A stretch of 64,000 nucleotides of DNA, from assembly GCA_018402305.1 (NCBI GenBank), contig JAGYJE010000010.1, positions 56,452 through 120,451 on the forward strand, read 5' to 3'. A program made the position numbers and the translations under genes. A model generated the notes under the pieces. It was not told the origin of the DNA and searched no databases. It worked only from the letters and a program-made list of their open reading frames with translations. Numbering within the stretch: position 1 is the stretch's first letter; each line of letters opens with the position of its first letter. This stretch comes from Puniceicoccaceae bacterium (lineage in GTDB: Bacteria; Verrucomicrobiota; Verrucomicrobiia; Opitutales; Coraliomargaritaceae). Of this stretch, positions 40,789 through 51,651 are shown in pieces.

Positions 40789-41065
40789 TTTTTGTTTTTT
40801 GTTTTGTCTTTTCTTAAGTGCGGTGTCCAAGGGTTCCCGTCTTGGTCGGGAGTATCCGATGTCTCCTTGAGCGCCATTTTTGTGATGAGCTTTCAGAGCG
40901 CATCGGTTTTCAGCACCTCCAAATCGAGGTATTCCAAAACGGAGGCCGGCGTCGCCTCCAGCTTTATATTGGGCGCGACGCCGGCATTCATGGCATCGAT
41001 CCAACGGCCCAGGCACACACACCAGTGGTCGCCCGCCTTGAGTCCGCGCCATGATTCTCCATTCG

Positions 41066-43132
<2,067 letters not shown>

Positions 43133-43276
43133 AAGAGGAGAAAGACAGAGATCGAAACGAGCGCAATTAGAAGATTGAAAAAGCGGGGGAATACCGATTT
43201 AACTTGAATTTCACGTGATTTTAAATTAGCCCACCTAAGTTCGACATAAAACTAGATAACAAAAACTAATAGTAAC

Positions 43277-44308
43277 ATGCCAGTAGCCACACCAAAACAA
43301 TACGAAGCGATGCTCGACGCCGCTCAGAAGGGTAACTACGCCTATCCGGCCGTCAACGTCACTTCGATCACTACAATCAATGCCGCCCTGAAGGCCTTCG
43401 CCGATTCGAAGTCTGACGGCATCATCCAAGTTTCGACCGGCGGCGGTCAATTTGCTTCCGGTTTAAATGTCGCCGATGCAGCATTTGGCGCGATTGTGCT
43501 CGCCGAGGCCACCCACATTCTCGCCGAAAAATATGACGTGCTGGTCGCATTGCACACAGACCACTGCCATCCGGAAAAAGTAGACGGTTTCCTGAAACCG
43601 CTTTTAGAGGCCTCCCGCAAGCGCATCGCTGAAGGAAAAGGGCCGCTCTTCCAATCGCACATGTTTGACGGTTCGGTTGTCGACCTGAAAGAGAACTTGG
43701 AGATTTCAAAGGCTCTGCTCAAGGAGTGCGCAGAGCTTAATATCATCCTCGAAGTCGAAGCCGGCTGTGTTGGTGGCGAGGAAGACGGGCACGACACCTC
43801 CGGTTTGCCCATCGACAAACTCTACACCACCCCCGGCGACATGGTTGAAGTCTACGAGGCCCTTCAGCCGATCGGGCGTTTCCTTTTTGCCGCTACCTTT
43901 GGTAACGTGCACGGCTCTTACAAGCCCGGTTCCGTCAAACTGAAGCCAACCATCCTGCGCGACGGGCAGAAAGCTGTGACCGATAAGCATGGTGAAGCGG
44001 CCAAGATGGATCTCGTCTTTCACGGAGGATCCGGCTCTGAACTCGCTGATATTCGTGAAACTCTGGAGTATGGAGTGGTCAAAATGAACATCGACACCGA
44101 TACGCAATATGCCTTCACCCGCCCCATTGTGACTCACATTTGCCAAAACATCGAAGACGTCCTCAAGGTCGATGGCGAAGTGGGCAACAAGAAGAACTAC
44201 GATCCACGGAGCTACCTGAAGAAGGCGGAGAAGAGCATGGCTGAGCGTCTCCAACAAGCCGCGGACGACTTGTGCTCGACTGGGAATACGATCTTCGGCA
44301 CCGTCTAG
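43277..44308 (+). CDS. fba: Class II fructose-bisphosphate aldolase
   Basis: YAYPAVNVTSITTINAALKAF, ALHTDHCHPEKVDGFLKPLL, EVEAGCVGGEEDGHD, NIDTDTQYAFTRPI. Confidence 0.93.
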   Translation: MPVATPKQYEAMLDAAQKGNYAYPAVNVTSITTINAALKAFADSKSDGIIQVSTGGGQFASGLNVADAAFGAIVLAEATHILAEKYDVLVALHTDHCHPEKVDGFLKPLLEASRKRIAEGKGPLFQSHMFDGSVVDLKENLEISKALLKECAELNIILEVEAGCVGGEEDGHDTSGLPIDKLYTTPGDMVEVYEALQPIGRFLFAATFGNVHGSYKPGSVKLKPTILRDGQKAVTDKHGEAAKMDLVFHGGSGSELADIRETLEYGVVKMNIDTDTQYAFTRPIVTHICQNIEDVLKVDGEVGNKKNYDPRSYLKKAEKSMAERLQQAADDLCSTGNTIFGTV

Positions 44309-44332
44309 AACAGAGACCCCCCCCTTTCCCGA

Positions 44333-44366
44333 GGCCGGATATGTGAAGTCGTATCCGGCCTTTTTA
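44333..44366 (+). terminator. Intrinsic terminator downstream of fba
   Basis: ggccggata...tatccggcc followed by ttttta. Confidence 0.85.
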
Positions 44367-44454
44367 TATCCGCAAATCCGATCGACCTCAGGGAACTATG
44401 CCCAAATAACGAGAACGGCTTGAAATCTACGAATCCCTCGGCGATAACCCCCTC

Positions 44455-45033
44455 ATGAACAAAAGTAAAACCGCTAATAATCCGATGGATGACATTGATC
44501 GGATTCTCGTTGATGAGCCTACGATTAAAGGCCGCCTTAAAGAACTCGGGCGGGAGATCAACGAGGCTTACGAGGGGCGGGATCTCGCAGTCATTGCAAT
44601 TATCAATGGTGCCATCATTTTTGTGGCTGATTTGATCCGTGAGCTGAGTATCCCGATCCAGCTGGACTGCATCCGAATCTCCAGCTACCGGGATGATACC
44701 AAGCCGGTCCAAACCCCCGAGGTCATCGACAAAATACGGCTCGATTTAAAGGGGATTGATGTGCTCATTATCGACGACATTCTCGATTCCGGGAATACGC
44801 TTTCGCGTGTTACCAGCATGTTTCGCGCGATGGAGCCGGCCTCGCTTAAGACCTGCGTGCTACTCAATAAAAACACCACCCGCAGCGTGCAGTTCGAAGC
44901 GGACTTTGTGGGCTTCGAAATTCCAGACGAATTTGTTGTCGGCTACGGGCTGGACTTTGCCGAGCGCTACCGCCAGTTGCCCTGTATCGGAGTCCTTCGC
45001 CCCGAACTGCAAAATCCGCCCGAGTGGTCGTGA
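44455..45033 (+). CDS. hpt: Hypoxanthine phosphoribosyltransferase
   Basis: [38 protein letters not shown]. Confidence 0.93.
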   Translation: MNKSKTANNPMDDIDRILVDEPTIKGRLKELGREINEAYEGRDLAVIAIINGAIIFVADLIRELSIPIQLDCIRISSYRDDTKPVQTPEVIDKIRLDLKGIDVLIIDDILDSGNTLSRVTSMFRAMEPASLKTCVLLNKNTTRSVQFEADFVGFEIPDEFVVGYGLDFAERYRQLPCIGVLRPELQNPPEWS

Positions 45034-45146
45034 TGCTCTTTGTCTGACGCTCTCTCGCCTCGATTTAAACCTAATTGCCCCGGTCTAATGTATTTGCCAG
45101 GGGCTGACGGTGCGGGTGATTTTGGCAAAAGCGACGAAGGAAGCGT

Positions 45147-45968
45147 CTAGACGACCGCATCCAAGCGATCAGCTAAAATATCAAAAATCCCCGGGTGTTC
45201 TCCCAAGAGTGCGGTCGAGTCGATCCGTTTAAAACGCCCCCCCTCGATTAAACCGTTACAAATCTGGGCAACATCGCCACCAGCTCCCGCATGCCGCCCT
45301 GGCAGAAGGAAAAACATTGCGAGAATGAGCCGCTCCCCAGGAAAATCAGCCCGCTCGCCAAGCGACTCCAGTAGGGGATCATTGAACGCGTAAGCCTCGC
45401 CCTCGCGGCGCTCCATCGAGCACGGTTGAACGCCCGCCACGGCGTCCCCCAACACGCCCTGCAGTTGCCGCGCGACTGCGTTGCGCACTCGATTGACCGC
45501 TCTCGCTGGGGTGCCATGATCAATCAGAGCCACCCGTGTCCCGCTGCCGGGAGTGAGCGCCCGGACTTGATCTGCCAGCATTTCTGACAGTCGGGGGTCG
45601 GGAGTGTCCGGATCCGGCCCGGCCAAAACATCGGCAACACGGATGTCCAGATCCGAAACGAGCGAGCGACCCTCATCGATCAACTGAGGCAGGTAGTCGG
45701 CAACTGCCAAACTCGGCCCGAGAAAAAACGGCAAAAAAACAAACCTTCGCTGCCCCGCCTCAATGCATTCGCGCAAGCGACGACGAACAATCGTCGCCCC
45801 CCGGCCACCGAGTTTTTCGGCCGGAACTCTATGCGAGTGAAGCAGACTCACTGGCTCTACGGTTAAATTGGCACGATCCCCTAAACCTTCGGCCAGACAA
45901 CGCAGCCAGAGAGTAGCCTCCGGTCGAAGCGAGCCGTTATCGATGAGGAAAACTACCTGAGGTGCCAT
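45147..45968 (-). CDS. CbiX/sirohydrochlorin-chelatase-like protein
   Basis: VFLIDNGSLRPEA, FVFLPFFLGPSLAVADYLPQLI, VALIDHGTPARAVNRVRN. Confidence 0.75.
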   Translation of the reverse strand: MAPQVVFLIDNGSLRPEATLWLRCLAEGLGDRANLTVEPVSLLHSHRVPAEKLGGRGATIVRRRLRECIEAGQRRFVFLPFFLGPSLAVADYLPQLIDEGRSLVSDLDIRVADVLAGPDPDTPDPRLSEMLADQVRALTPGSGTRVALIDHGTPARAVNRVRNAVARQLQGVLGDAVAGVQPCSMERREGEAYAFNDPLLESLGERADFPGERLILAMFFLLPGRHAGAGGDVAQICNGLIEGGRFKRIDSTALLGEHPGIFDILADRLDAVV

Positions 45969-46050
45969 AAAAAGTGTTTAGAGTTGAAAACAGAGCAAGA
46001 GCTAAGGAAAATGTTTGCGAGTTACAAATCATTCCATCACAAACAGAACC

Positions 46051-46632
46051 ATGAATAAATCCGCGCGCATCATTTCTACCCTTCTGCTGGCTCTTCTTCT
46101 ACTTCCAGCGTGCACCCGCAAACAGGCCCCAACTCCCGCAGGCGGCGCAACTGACAGTGGCAATCGGGCCGCAAACTTTGGTGACATCGTCCCGGACGGC
46201 TTCACGATGGACGGCTGGGGAGCTGATAGCGAACTGGAGATGCGTGGGGATGGCGATGGCATCGGCAACGGAAAGTTTGGTGACTTCACTATGGTCGTGG
46301 GTGAGTTACCCTCTGTTTTCTTTGATTTCGACTCCGCCTCCATCTCGGCCTCTGAAAGATCAAAGCTGCAAGAGGCCGCCGCCTACCTGGAGGCAAATCC
46401 AGGAGACCATCTCTTAATTGAAGGCCACTGCGACTGGTATGGCACGAGTGAATATAACCTCGCTCTGGGCGATCGCCGGGCAAACAGCGCCAGCGACTAC
46501 CTCGGCACGCTTGGAATCGACCCAGCCAGAATTAATACCCTTTCCAAAGGTAGCCTTGAAGCAGTCAGCGGGCTTTCAAAATTGGAATCCTCGCAAGATC
46601 GGCGTGCAGAGCTGATCATCCTGAAAAAATGA
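46051..46632 (+). CDS. OmpA-family peptidoglycan-associated lipoprotein (Pal-like)
   Basis: Lipobox LLLLPAC; FFDFDSASISASERSKLQEAAAYLEANPGDHLLIEGHCDWYGTSEYNLALGDRRA. Confidence 0.93.
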   Translation: MNKSARIISTLLLALLLLPACTRKQAPTPAGGATDSGNRAANFGDIVPDGFTMDGWGADSELEMRGDGDGIGNGKFGDFTMVVGELPSVFFDFDSASISASERSKLQEAAAYLEANPGDHLLIEGHCDWYGTSEYNLALGDRRANSASDYLGTLGIDPARINTLSKGSLEAVSGLSKLESSQDRRAELIILKK

Positions 46633-46679
46633 GCCTGGCTGCATCCTTTCTTCGGTACCTGATCTTTCTGATTTTTTCA

Positions 46680-46732
46680 CGCCCTTTCCTGGCTCTTTCT
46701 TGGCCCTTTCTTGGCTCTTTCTTGGCTCTTTG
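46680..46732. repeat. 11-bp tandem repeat GGCTCTTTCTT, about 4-5 copies
   Basis: gccctttcct ggctctttctt ggccctttctt ggctctttctt ggctctttg. Confidence 0.9.
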
Positions 46733-46745
46733 TATGAGGTCTCAT

Positions 46746-48179
46746 TCATTTTGCTGATTGCCTCTGCAGATGCTTACCGAAAGCCCGCATGACGCGCAGA
46801 TGCAGGCGAGCCTGAGTTAGGGAGTAGATTGTCCACGGCAGGGTCGGTGCGAATCCGTGAATTGAAGCGATCAGACAGCCCAGTTCTGGAAAGAGCCGGA
46901 ATTCGAGTCGACCGCGTGGGTCCACTTTTCGCGAAAGGACCCCTCCGGTTATGTAAAATGCACAGCGCCTCTCACTGCCCAGCGAATAGGACGTTGGCGT
47001 CAGTTCCAAAAGTACCGGGCGCCCACCGGCTAAAGTAAAGCGAACGATGCCCTCGCCATCTTGGCTCGCCCGGATCACTCCCCCGAAGCGCCGACTCAGC
47101 CAGACGCCGTATTCCTTTGCAATTTGCTGTGCATTCCATTTGGCAGGCAGCGGCATGCGCTGCACCGAGCGAACCCGTCGGGCCTGCTTGATTTGTTGGC
47201 GATCCAAGTTGCGCGTCGTAGCGCGTGGATTCGGTTTGGGCCGCCCGGATTGGTCCACGCTGGAATGAAAGGATTCTTCAAAAGAAACCCACTTCCCCTC
47301 CAAGGCATCGGTCAAGGCACTGGGCCTCGCCTCAAGGTCGTGCTGAAGACTTTCCTGCAGTGGCCCAACCAGCGCCGGCGGGACGCTACCGAAAAGTGCC
47401 ACCCAGTGCTTGGACAGCCCAAAGCAATTTAGCGGGAAATTGATAAAATGCGCCGACTTCCCCAACAATTCAGCTGTTTGCTGGATCATTTCCCGGTAGC
47501 TCATTGGGCGATGCCCGCCGAGATCAAAGTTTTGCCCGGAATATTGAGCTTCCTCTAAACACAGCTGAAAGGCCTGACACACGTTTCGAATATCGACCGA
47601 ATGCGTTTTCGAGCGCACCCACGCGGGCAGAAGCATTAGCGGCAAACGCCGGACCAGATTTATGAGGAGGGAAAACGAAGAACCACCGGGCCCAAAGATC
47701 AGGCCCGCCCGTAAGACAGTGACCTGCACGGAGCGTGAACGGAGCACATTTTCGACTTCCAGGCGGCTGCGTAAGTGGGGCGAGAGCGGCTCGTCTGTCT
47801 GGGGAATCAGGCCACTGAGATAAATGATATGTTTGAGACCCGCCTCCTCCGCAGCACGAATGAAATTATCAGCCAGCAGCAAATCGGTGTCCTCGAAACT
47901 GCTTTGCACGAGACGGCTCGAGGGTTCCATCGAATGGACCAAGTAGATGCCATACTCACAACCCGAAAGCGACTCGGCCACCTGGGGCAGTGAATAAAGA
48001 TCGCAGCAACGCCACTCCGTATTCGATCGGTCGGGGTTTTGTTCAGCCACGTTGGCACTCCGCGTCAGAGCGCGAAAGCGGTAGCCGCCTTCCAGATGCC
48101 GGCGGAGATGCGTCCCCACAAAGCCACTAGCGCCCGCAATGGCGACCAGCGGCTTTGGAGTCGAACCCGGACCCGACAT
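46746..48179 (-). CDS. NAD(P)-binding SDR/epimerase-type protein with C-terminal extension (DUF2867-like)
   Basis: VAIAGASGFVGTHLRRHL, IYLVHSM, IYLSGLIP; C-terminal ~150 aa extension. Confidence 0.8.
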   Translation of the reverse strand: MSGPGSTPKPLVAIAGASGFVGTHLRRHLEGGYRFRALTRSANVAEQNPDRSNTEWRCCDLYSLPQVAESLSGCEYGIYLVHSMEPSSRLVQSSFEDTDLLLADNFIRAAEEAGLKHIIYLSGLIPQTDEPLSPHLRSRLEVENVLRSRSVQVTVLRAGLIFGPGGSSFSLLINLVRRLPLMLLPAWVRSKTHSVDIRNVCQAFQLCLEEAQYSGQNFDLGGHRPMSYREMIQQTAELLGKSAHFINFPLNCFGLSKHWVALFGSVPPALVGPLQESLQHDLEARPSALTDALEGKWVSFEESFHSSVDQSGRPKPNPRATTRNLDRQQIKQARRVRSVQRMPLPAKWNAQQIAKEYGVWLSRRFGGVIRASQDGEGIVRFTLAGGRPVLLELTPTSYSLGSERRCAFYITGGVLSRKVDPRGRLEFRLFPELGCLIASIHGFAPTLPWTIYSLTQARLHLRVMRAFGKHLQRQSAK

Positions 48180-48182
48180 TGT

Positions 48183-48647
48183 TTAGCGGGCGAGGTAGCT
48201 CTCCAGCATCCAGATTGTCTTTTCGTGCACCTGCAATCGAGCGATCATCAAGTCTTCAGTCTGATCATCACCCGCTTCGGCAGCTGAGTTACGGGCTGCT
48301 ACGAGATTGGCGACCAGAGCTCGATTCGCGTCGGCAAGATGCTTAACCATTTGCTCTGCGGTGGCGTCTTCTTTGATCTCTTTAATATTCGACATCCGGG
48401 CCAGATTGCCAAGACCGCCCGGAGCCAGCGCGCCCAGCGCACGCACGCGCTCGGCAATTTCGTCGACCGCGGTAAAGAGCTCCGTGTATTGCTCTTCAAA
48501 GGCATTGTGCAGCGCAAAGAAGCCGGGGCCCCGAACATTCCAGTGGCAAATGTGGGTTTGACCAAGCAAGGCGTAGGAATCTGCCACAACTTGGCGCAGA
48601 GCTTTCATGACTTGCGAAGATTTCGGTAGTGTTTTTCTTTTCGCCAT
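48183..48647 (-). CDS. Dps/ferritin-like DNA-protection protein
   Basis: LLGQTHICHWNVRGPGFFALHNAFEEQYTELFTAVDEIAERVRALG. Confidence 0.92.
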   Translation of the reverse strand: MAKRKTLPKSSQVMKALRQVVADSYALLGQTHICHWNVRGPGFFALHNAFEEQYTELFTAVDEIAERVRALGALAPGGLGNLARMSNIKEIKEDATAEQMVKHLADANRALVANLVAARNSAAEAGDDQTEDLMIARLQVHEKTIWMLESYLAR

Positions 48648-48844
48648 TCCTTAACTAAAAACAAATTGACTGAAGTTGCAACCAAATGGTCAGGAAAAGA
48701 AAGGTCTGCAAAAATCGGCCGCACCTCTTGAAATCCGACTCTCCTGTTTTTGGAAGTTTTGCTTTTCCGGCCTTCCGCACTTCGTGCGGCGCTTGACTTC
48801 GTCGCTCTGCCCCACGACCGTCTTCGACTGAAAGCTAAGAACAA

Positions 48845-49831
48845 ATGGCTACCACGACACTTAACTACGAACCTATGGTCTTCAACCCCAAGCAGGGTAC
48901 GGAAGCACCACTCACTTCGATTCAGGAAGAAGTTCTTGCGCTCAAAAAAGAGCGCAATGCACTCATCCTCGCCCACAATTATCAAGTGGATGCGATTCAG
49001 CGCGTGGCTGACTACGTGGGCGACTCACTGGGACTCGCCTATAAAGCGGAGGCGGCGGATACGGACTGTATCGTTTTTTGCGGCGTCCACTTCATGGCCG
49101 AAACTGCTAAGATCGTCAACCCGCGCAAACCCGTGCTTCTCCCGGAATTGGAAGCAGGCTGCTCTCTGTCCGACTCCTGCCCCGCCGAAAAGTTGGCCGC
49201 CTACAAAGAAGCCAACCCGAATGTTTATGTGGTCGCTTACATCAATTGCTCCGCCGCGGTCAAAGCACTCTCTGATGTCATCTGTACGAGCGGGAACGCC
49301 ATGAAAATCGTCGGCAAAATCCCCGCCGATCGGGATATTCTCTTCGTCCCGGATCAAAATCTCGGCCAGTGGGTGAGCAAGCAGACCGGTCGCTCGATGC
49401 AACTATGGCCGGGCTCGTGCTACGCCCATGTTCTCTTTACCCAACAGGCGATTGAGCGCCTCAAATTCAAATTCCCGGACGCGCTCGTCGTTGCCCACCC
49501 CGAATGCGTGGAAACCGTGCGGGACAATGCCGACGAGGTGTGCAGCACCGAGAAGATGATCGGCTTCTGCCGGGACAGCGATGCTCAAGCCTTTATCGTT
49601 GTTACCGAAACTGGGATGATTCATAGGCTTCAACGAGAGATCCCTGACAAAACCTTTATCGCCGGACCCACCGACACCTGCGCCTGCAATGAATGCCGCT
49701 TCATGAAGATGAATACGATTGAAAAACTCCGCGATTGCCTGCGCGACATGGGCCCACAGATAGAAATGCCGGAGGCCGTCAGGGAAAAAGCCTACGCTCC
49801 GATCAAGCGTATGCTCGAGTGGAGCCAGTAG
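48845..49831 (+). CDS. nadA: Quinolinate synthase
   Basis: ILAHNYQVDAIQRVADYVGDSLGLA, FCGVHFMAETAKI, AGCSLSDSCPAEKL, CACNECRFMKMNT. Confidence 0.96.
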   Translation: MATTTLNYEPMVFNPKQGTEAPLTSIQEEVLALKKERNALILAHNYQVDAIQRVADYVGDSLGLAYKAEAADTDCIVFCGVHFMAETAKIVNPRKPVLLPELEAGCSLSDSCPAEKLAAYKEANPNVYVVAYINCSAAVKALSDVICTSGNAMKIVGKIPADRDILFVPDQNLGQWVSKQTGRSMQLWPGSCYAHVLFTQQAIERLKFKFPDALVVAHPECVETVRDNADEVCSTEKMIGFCRDSDAQAFIVVTETGMIHRLQREIPDKTFIAGPTDTCACNECRFMKMNTIEKLRDCLRDMGPQIEMPEAVREKAYAPIKRMLEWSQ

Positions 49832-49877
49832 CCCCGAGTGCATTCCGGGCGATATCCGCCAGGAGCCGAGAATTTGC

Positions 49878-51082
49878 ATGAACAAAGCAACGGCCACCTA
49901 CCGCAATGATTTGTTGCGGGCCCCCTTCATGGGTATCCTCGAAGCCGGATGGGCCACCTTCGCGCTGGTCATCGCTATCCGCTACTTTGACGCGAGTGAG
50001 ACGCATAAAGCCTTCATTGCAGGTGCAGGCCCCATCGGCTTCCTCATTACGCCAATCACACTCTACATCGCTGCGAATCTGCGCGCCCGTCCCAGCCTGA
50101 GTTGCGCCTTTGTTCTCGGAGTCGCGTCCTGCCTACTTCTGGGAGCCAGCTTTGCCCAATCGCTACTCTTCTTTACGTTTTTTGCTGTCACCAGCCAGGT
50201 CGCCGCCGTCCAGCAAGGGCCGCTTATGCTGCAAATCTATACCGAGAACTACTCTCGGACGGAGCGCGGGGCCCGCATGACCTGGCCATTTATTCTCACT
50301 GCGCTCTTTTCCATCGGCTTCGCACTGATGGGCGGCCAACTCCTCGACCGGCAGATCGAGGCCTATCACTGGATCTTCGCCATCATGCTCATAGCCAGCG
50401 TTACTTCAGCTATGGCTTGTGCTCGAATCCCAAGCCGCCCGCTTTCCCGCGAGCACGTTGGGAATCCCTGGCAAAACATCCGTCTTATTTGGAAGGACCG
50501 CTTATTTGGCTATCTGCTCGGCGGCTGGATGCTTCTCGGGCTCGGGAACCTCATCGCCCTGCCTATTCGAGTCGATTATCTGGCGAACCCGGTCTACGGG
50601 GTTAACGCAAGCAACACAATGATTGCGGTCATCATGCTCGTAGTCCCGGCGACCGCGCGCATCCTCAGCACGAAAATGTGGGGGCATTTCTTTGATCGTT
50701 TACATTTTGTCACTACGCGGAATCTCCTGAACGTTTTCTTTGTTCTGAGTATTGCTTGCTTCTTTTTACAACAAACCTCTACCTTCTCGGTCTAGCTATG
50801 GCTTTTCAGGGCTTTGCCTTCGGTGGAGGTAAAATTTTCTGGAGCCTTTGGGTCACGAAAATCGCCCCTGAGAAAAAAGAGGCTTCCTACATGAGCATTC
50901 ATATGGCCCTGACGGGGCTTCGCGGAACGCTGGCGCCTTTTCTCGGATATTATATCCTGAGCCGCTCCATGCCCTCGACGGTCGCAATTATCGGGATGGT
51001 TCTTATTTTGATCTCGATCGCTTTGTTTGAATCGGTCCGCGGGCACCCTCGACTACGCCTCTGTGAGACCGAAACGAAATAA
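49878..51082 (+). pseudogene. MFS transporter split by a frameshift near 50760 (ORFs 49878-50795 and 50756-51082)
   Basis: First ORF ends after ...IACFFLQQTSTFSV; the -1 frame continues TTNLYLLGLAMAFQGFAFGGGKIFWSLWVTKIAPEKKEASYMSIHM; junction in gcttcttttta. Confidence 0.75.
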
Positions 51083-51125
51083 AACGCTTGCTGATATTGC
51101 GCTGCTGTCTGTATCAACACGCTCA

Positions 51126-51572
51126 ATGTCAAAAAGAGCCCTCACCGTTTCAATCGGCACAGACCATGCCGGTTATTCCCTTAAAGCCCCCATCATTGCT
51201 TTGCTTGAAGAACGCGGCCATACCGTCCTCGATTTCGGCTGCGATTCCTCCGAGTCCTGCGACTACCCTGACTTCATTCGGCCAGCAGCCGAAGCCGTGG
51301 CTTCCGGAAAAGCAGACTGCGGCATCGTGCTCGGTGGATCGGGCAATGGAGAGGCAATTGTTGCCAACAAGGTTAAGGGAGTCCGCTGTGGGCTTTGCTG
51401 GGATGTCTGGTCGGCCGAGATGACGAAGTCACATAATCACGCCAACTGTATTTCTATCGGAGCCAGGCCAGTTCCGGAAGCCCTCGCCTTGCAAATCGTG
51501 GCCGCTTGGCTCGATGCTGAGTATGAGGACGGGCGTCACGCCCGACGCGTCGCTAAAATTGAAGGTGCCTAA
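51126..51572 (+). CDS. rpiB: Ribose-5-phosphate isomerase B (start refined from 51027)
   Basis: IGTDHAGYSLKAPI, DYPDFIRPAAEAVASGKADCGIVLGGSGNGEAIVANKVKGVRCGLCWD. Confidence 0.93.
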   Translation: MSKRALTVSIGTDHAGYSLKAPIIALLEERGHTVLDFGCDSSESCDYPDFIRPAAEAVASGKADCGIVLGGSGNGEAIVANKVKGVRCGLCWDVWSAEMTKSHNHANCISIGARPVPEALALQIVAAWLDAEYEDGRHARRVAKIEGA

Positions 51573-51651
51573 CAGTAAACACCTTTCTTAATGCCTTGAA
51601 ATAGAGGTAGGAATACCGGGCGGCCCTGACTTCTTTGGAATTGCCAAGGCC

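Noticed and set aside
50756-50775. Programmed -1 frameshift in the MFS gene
   Set aside because: C-TTT-TTA is not a full X-XXY-YYZ heptamer and no strong downstream pseudoknot was evident; mutation or assembly error is simpler.
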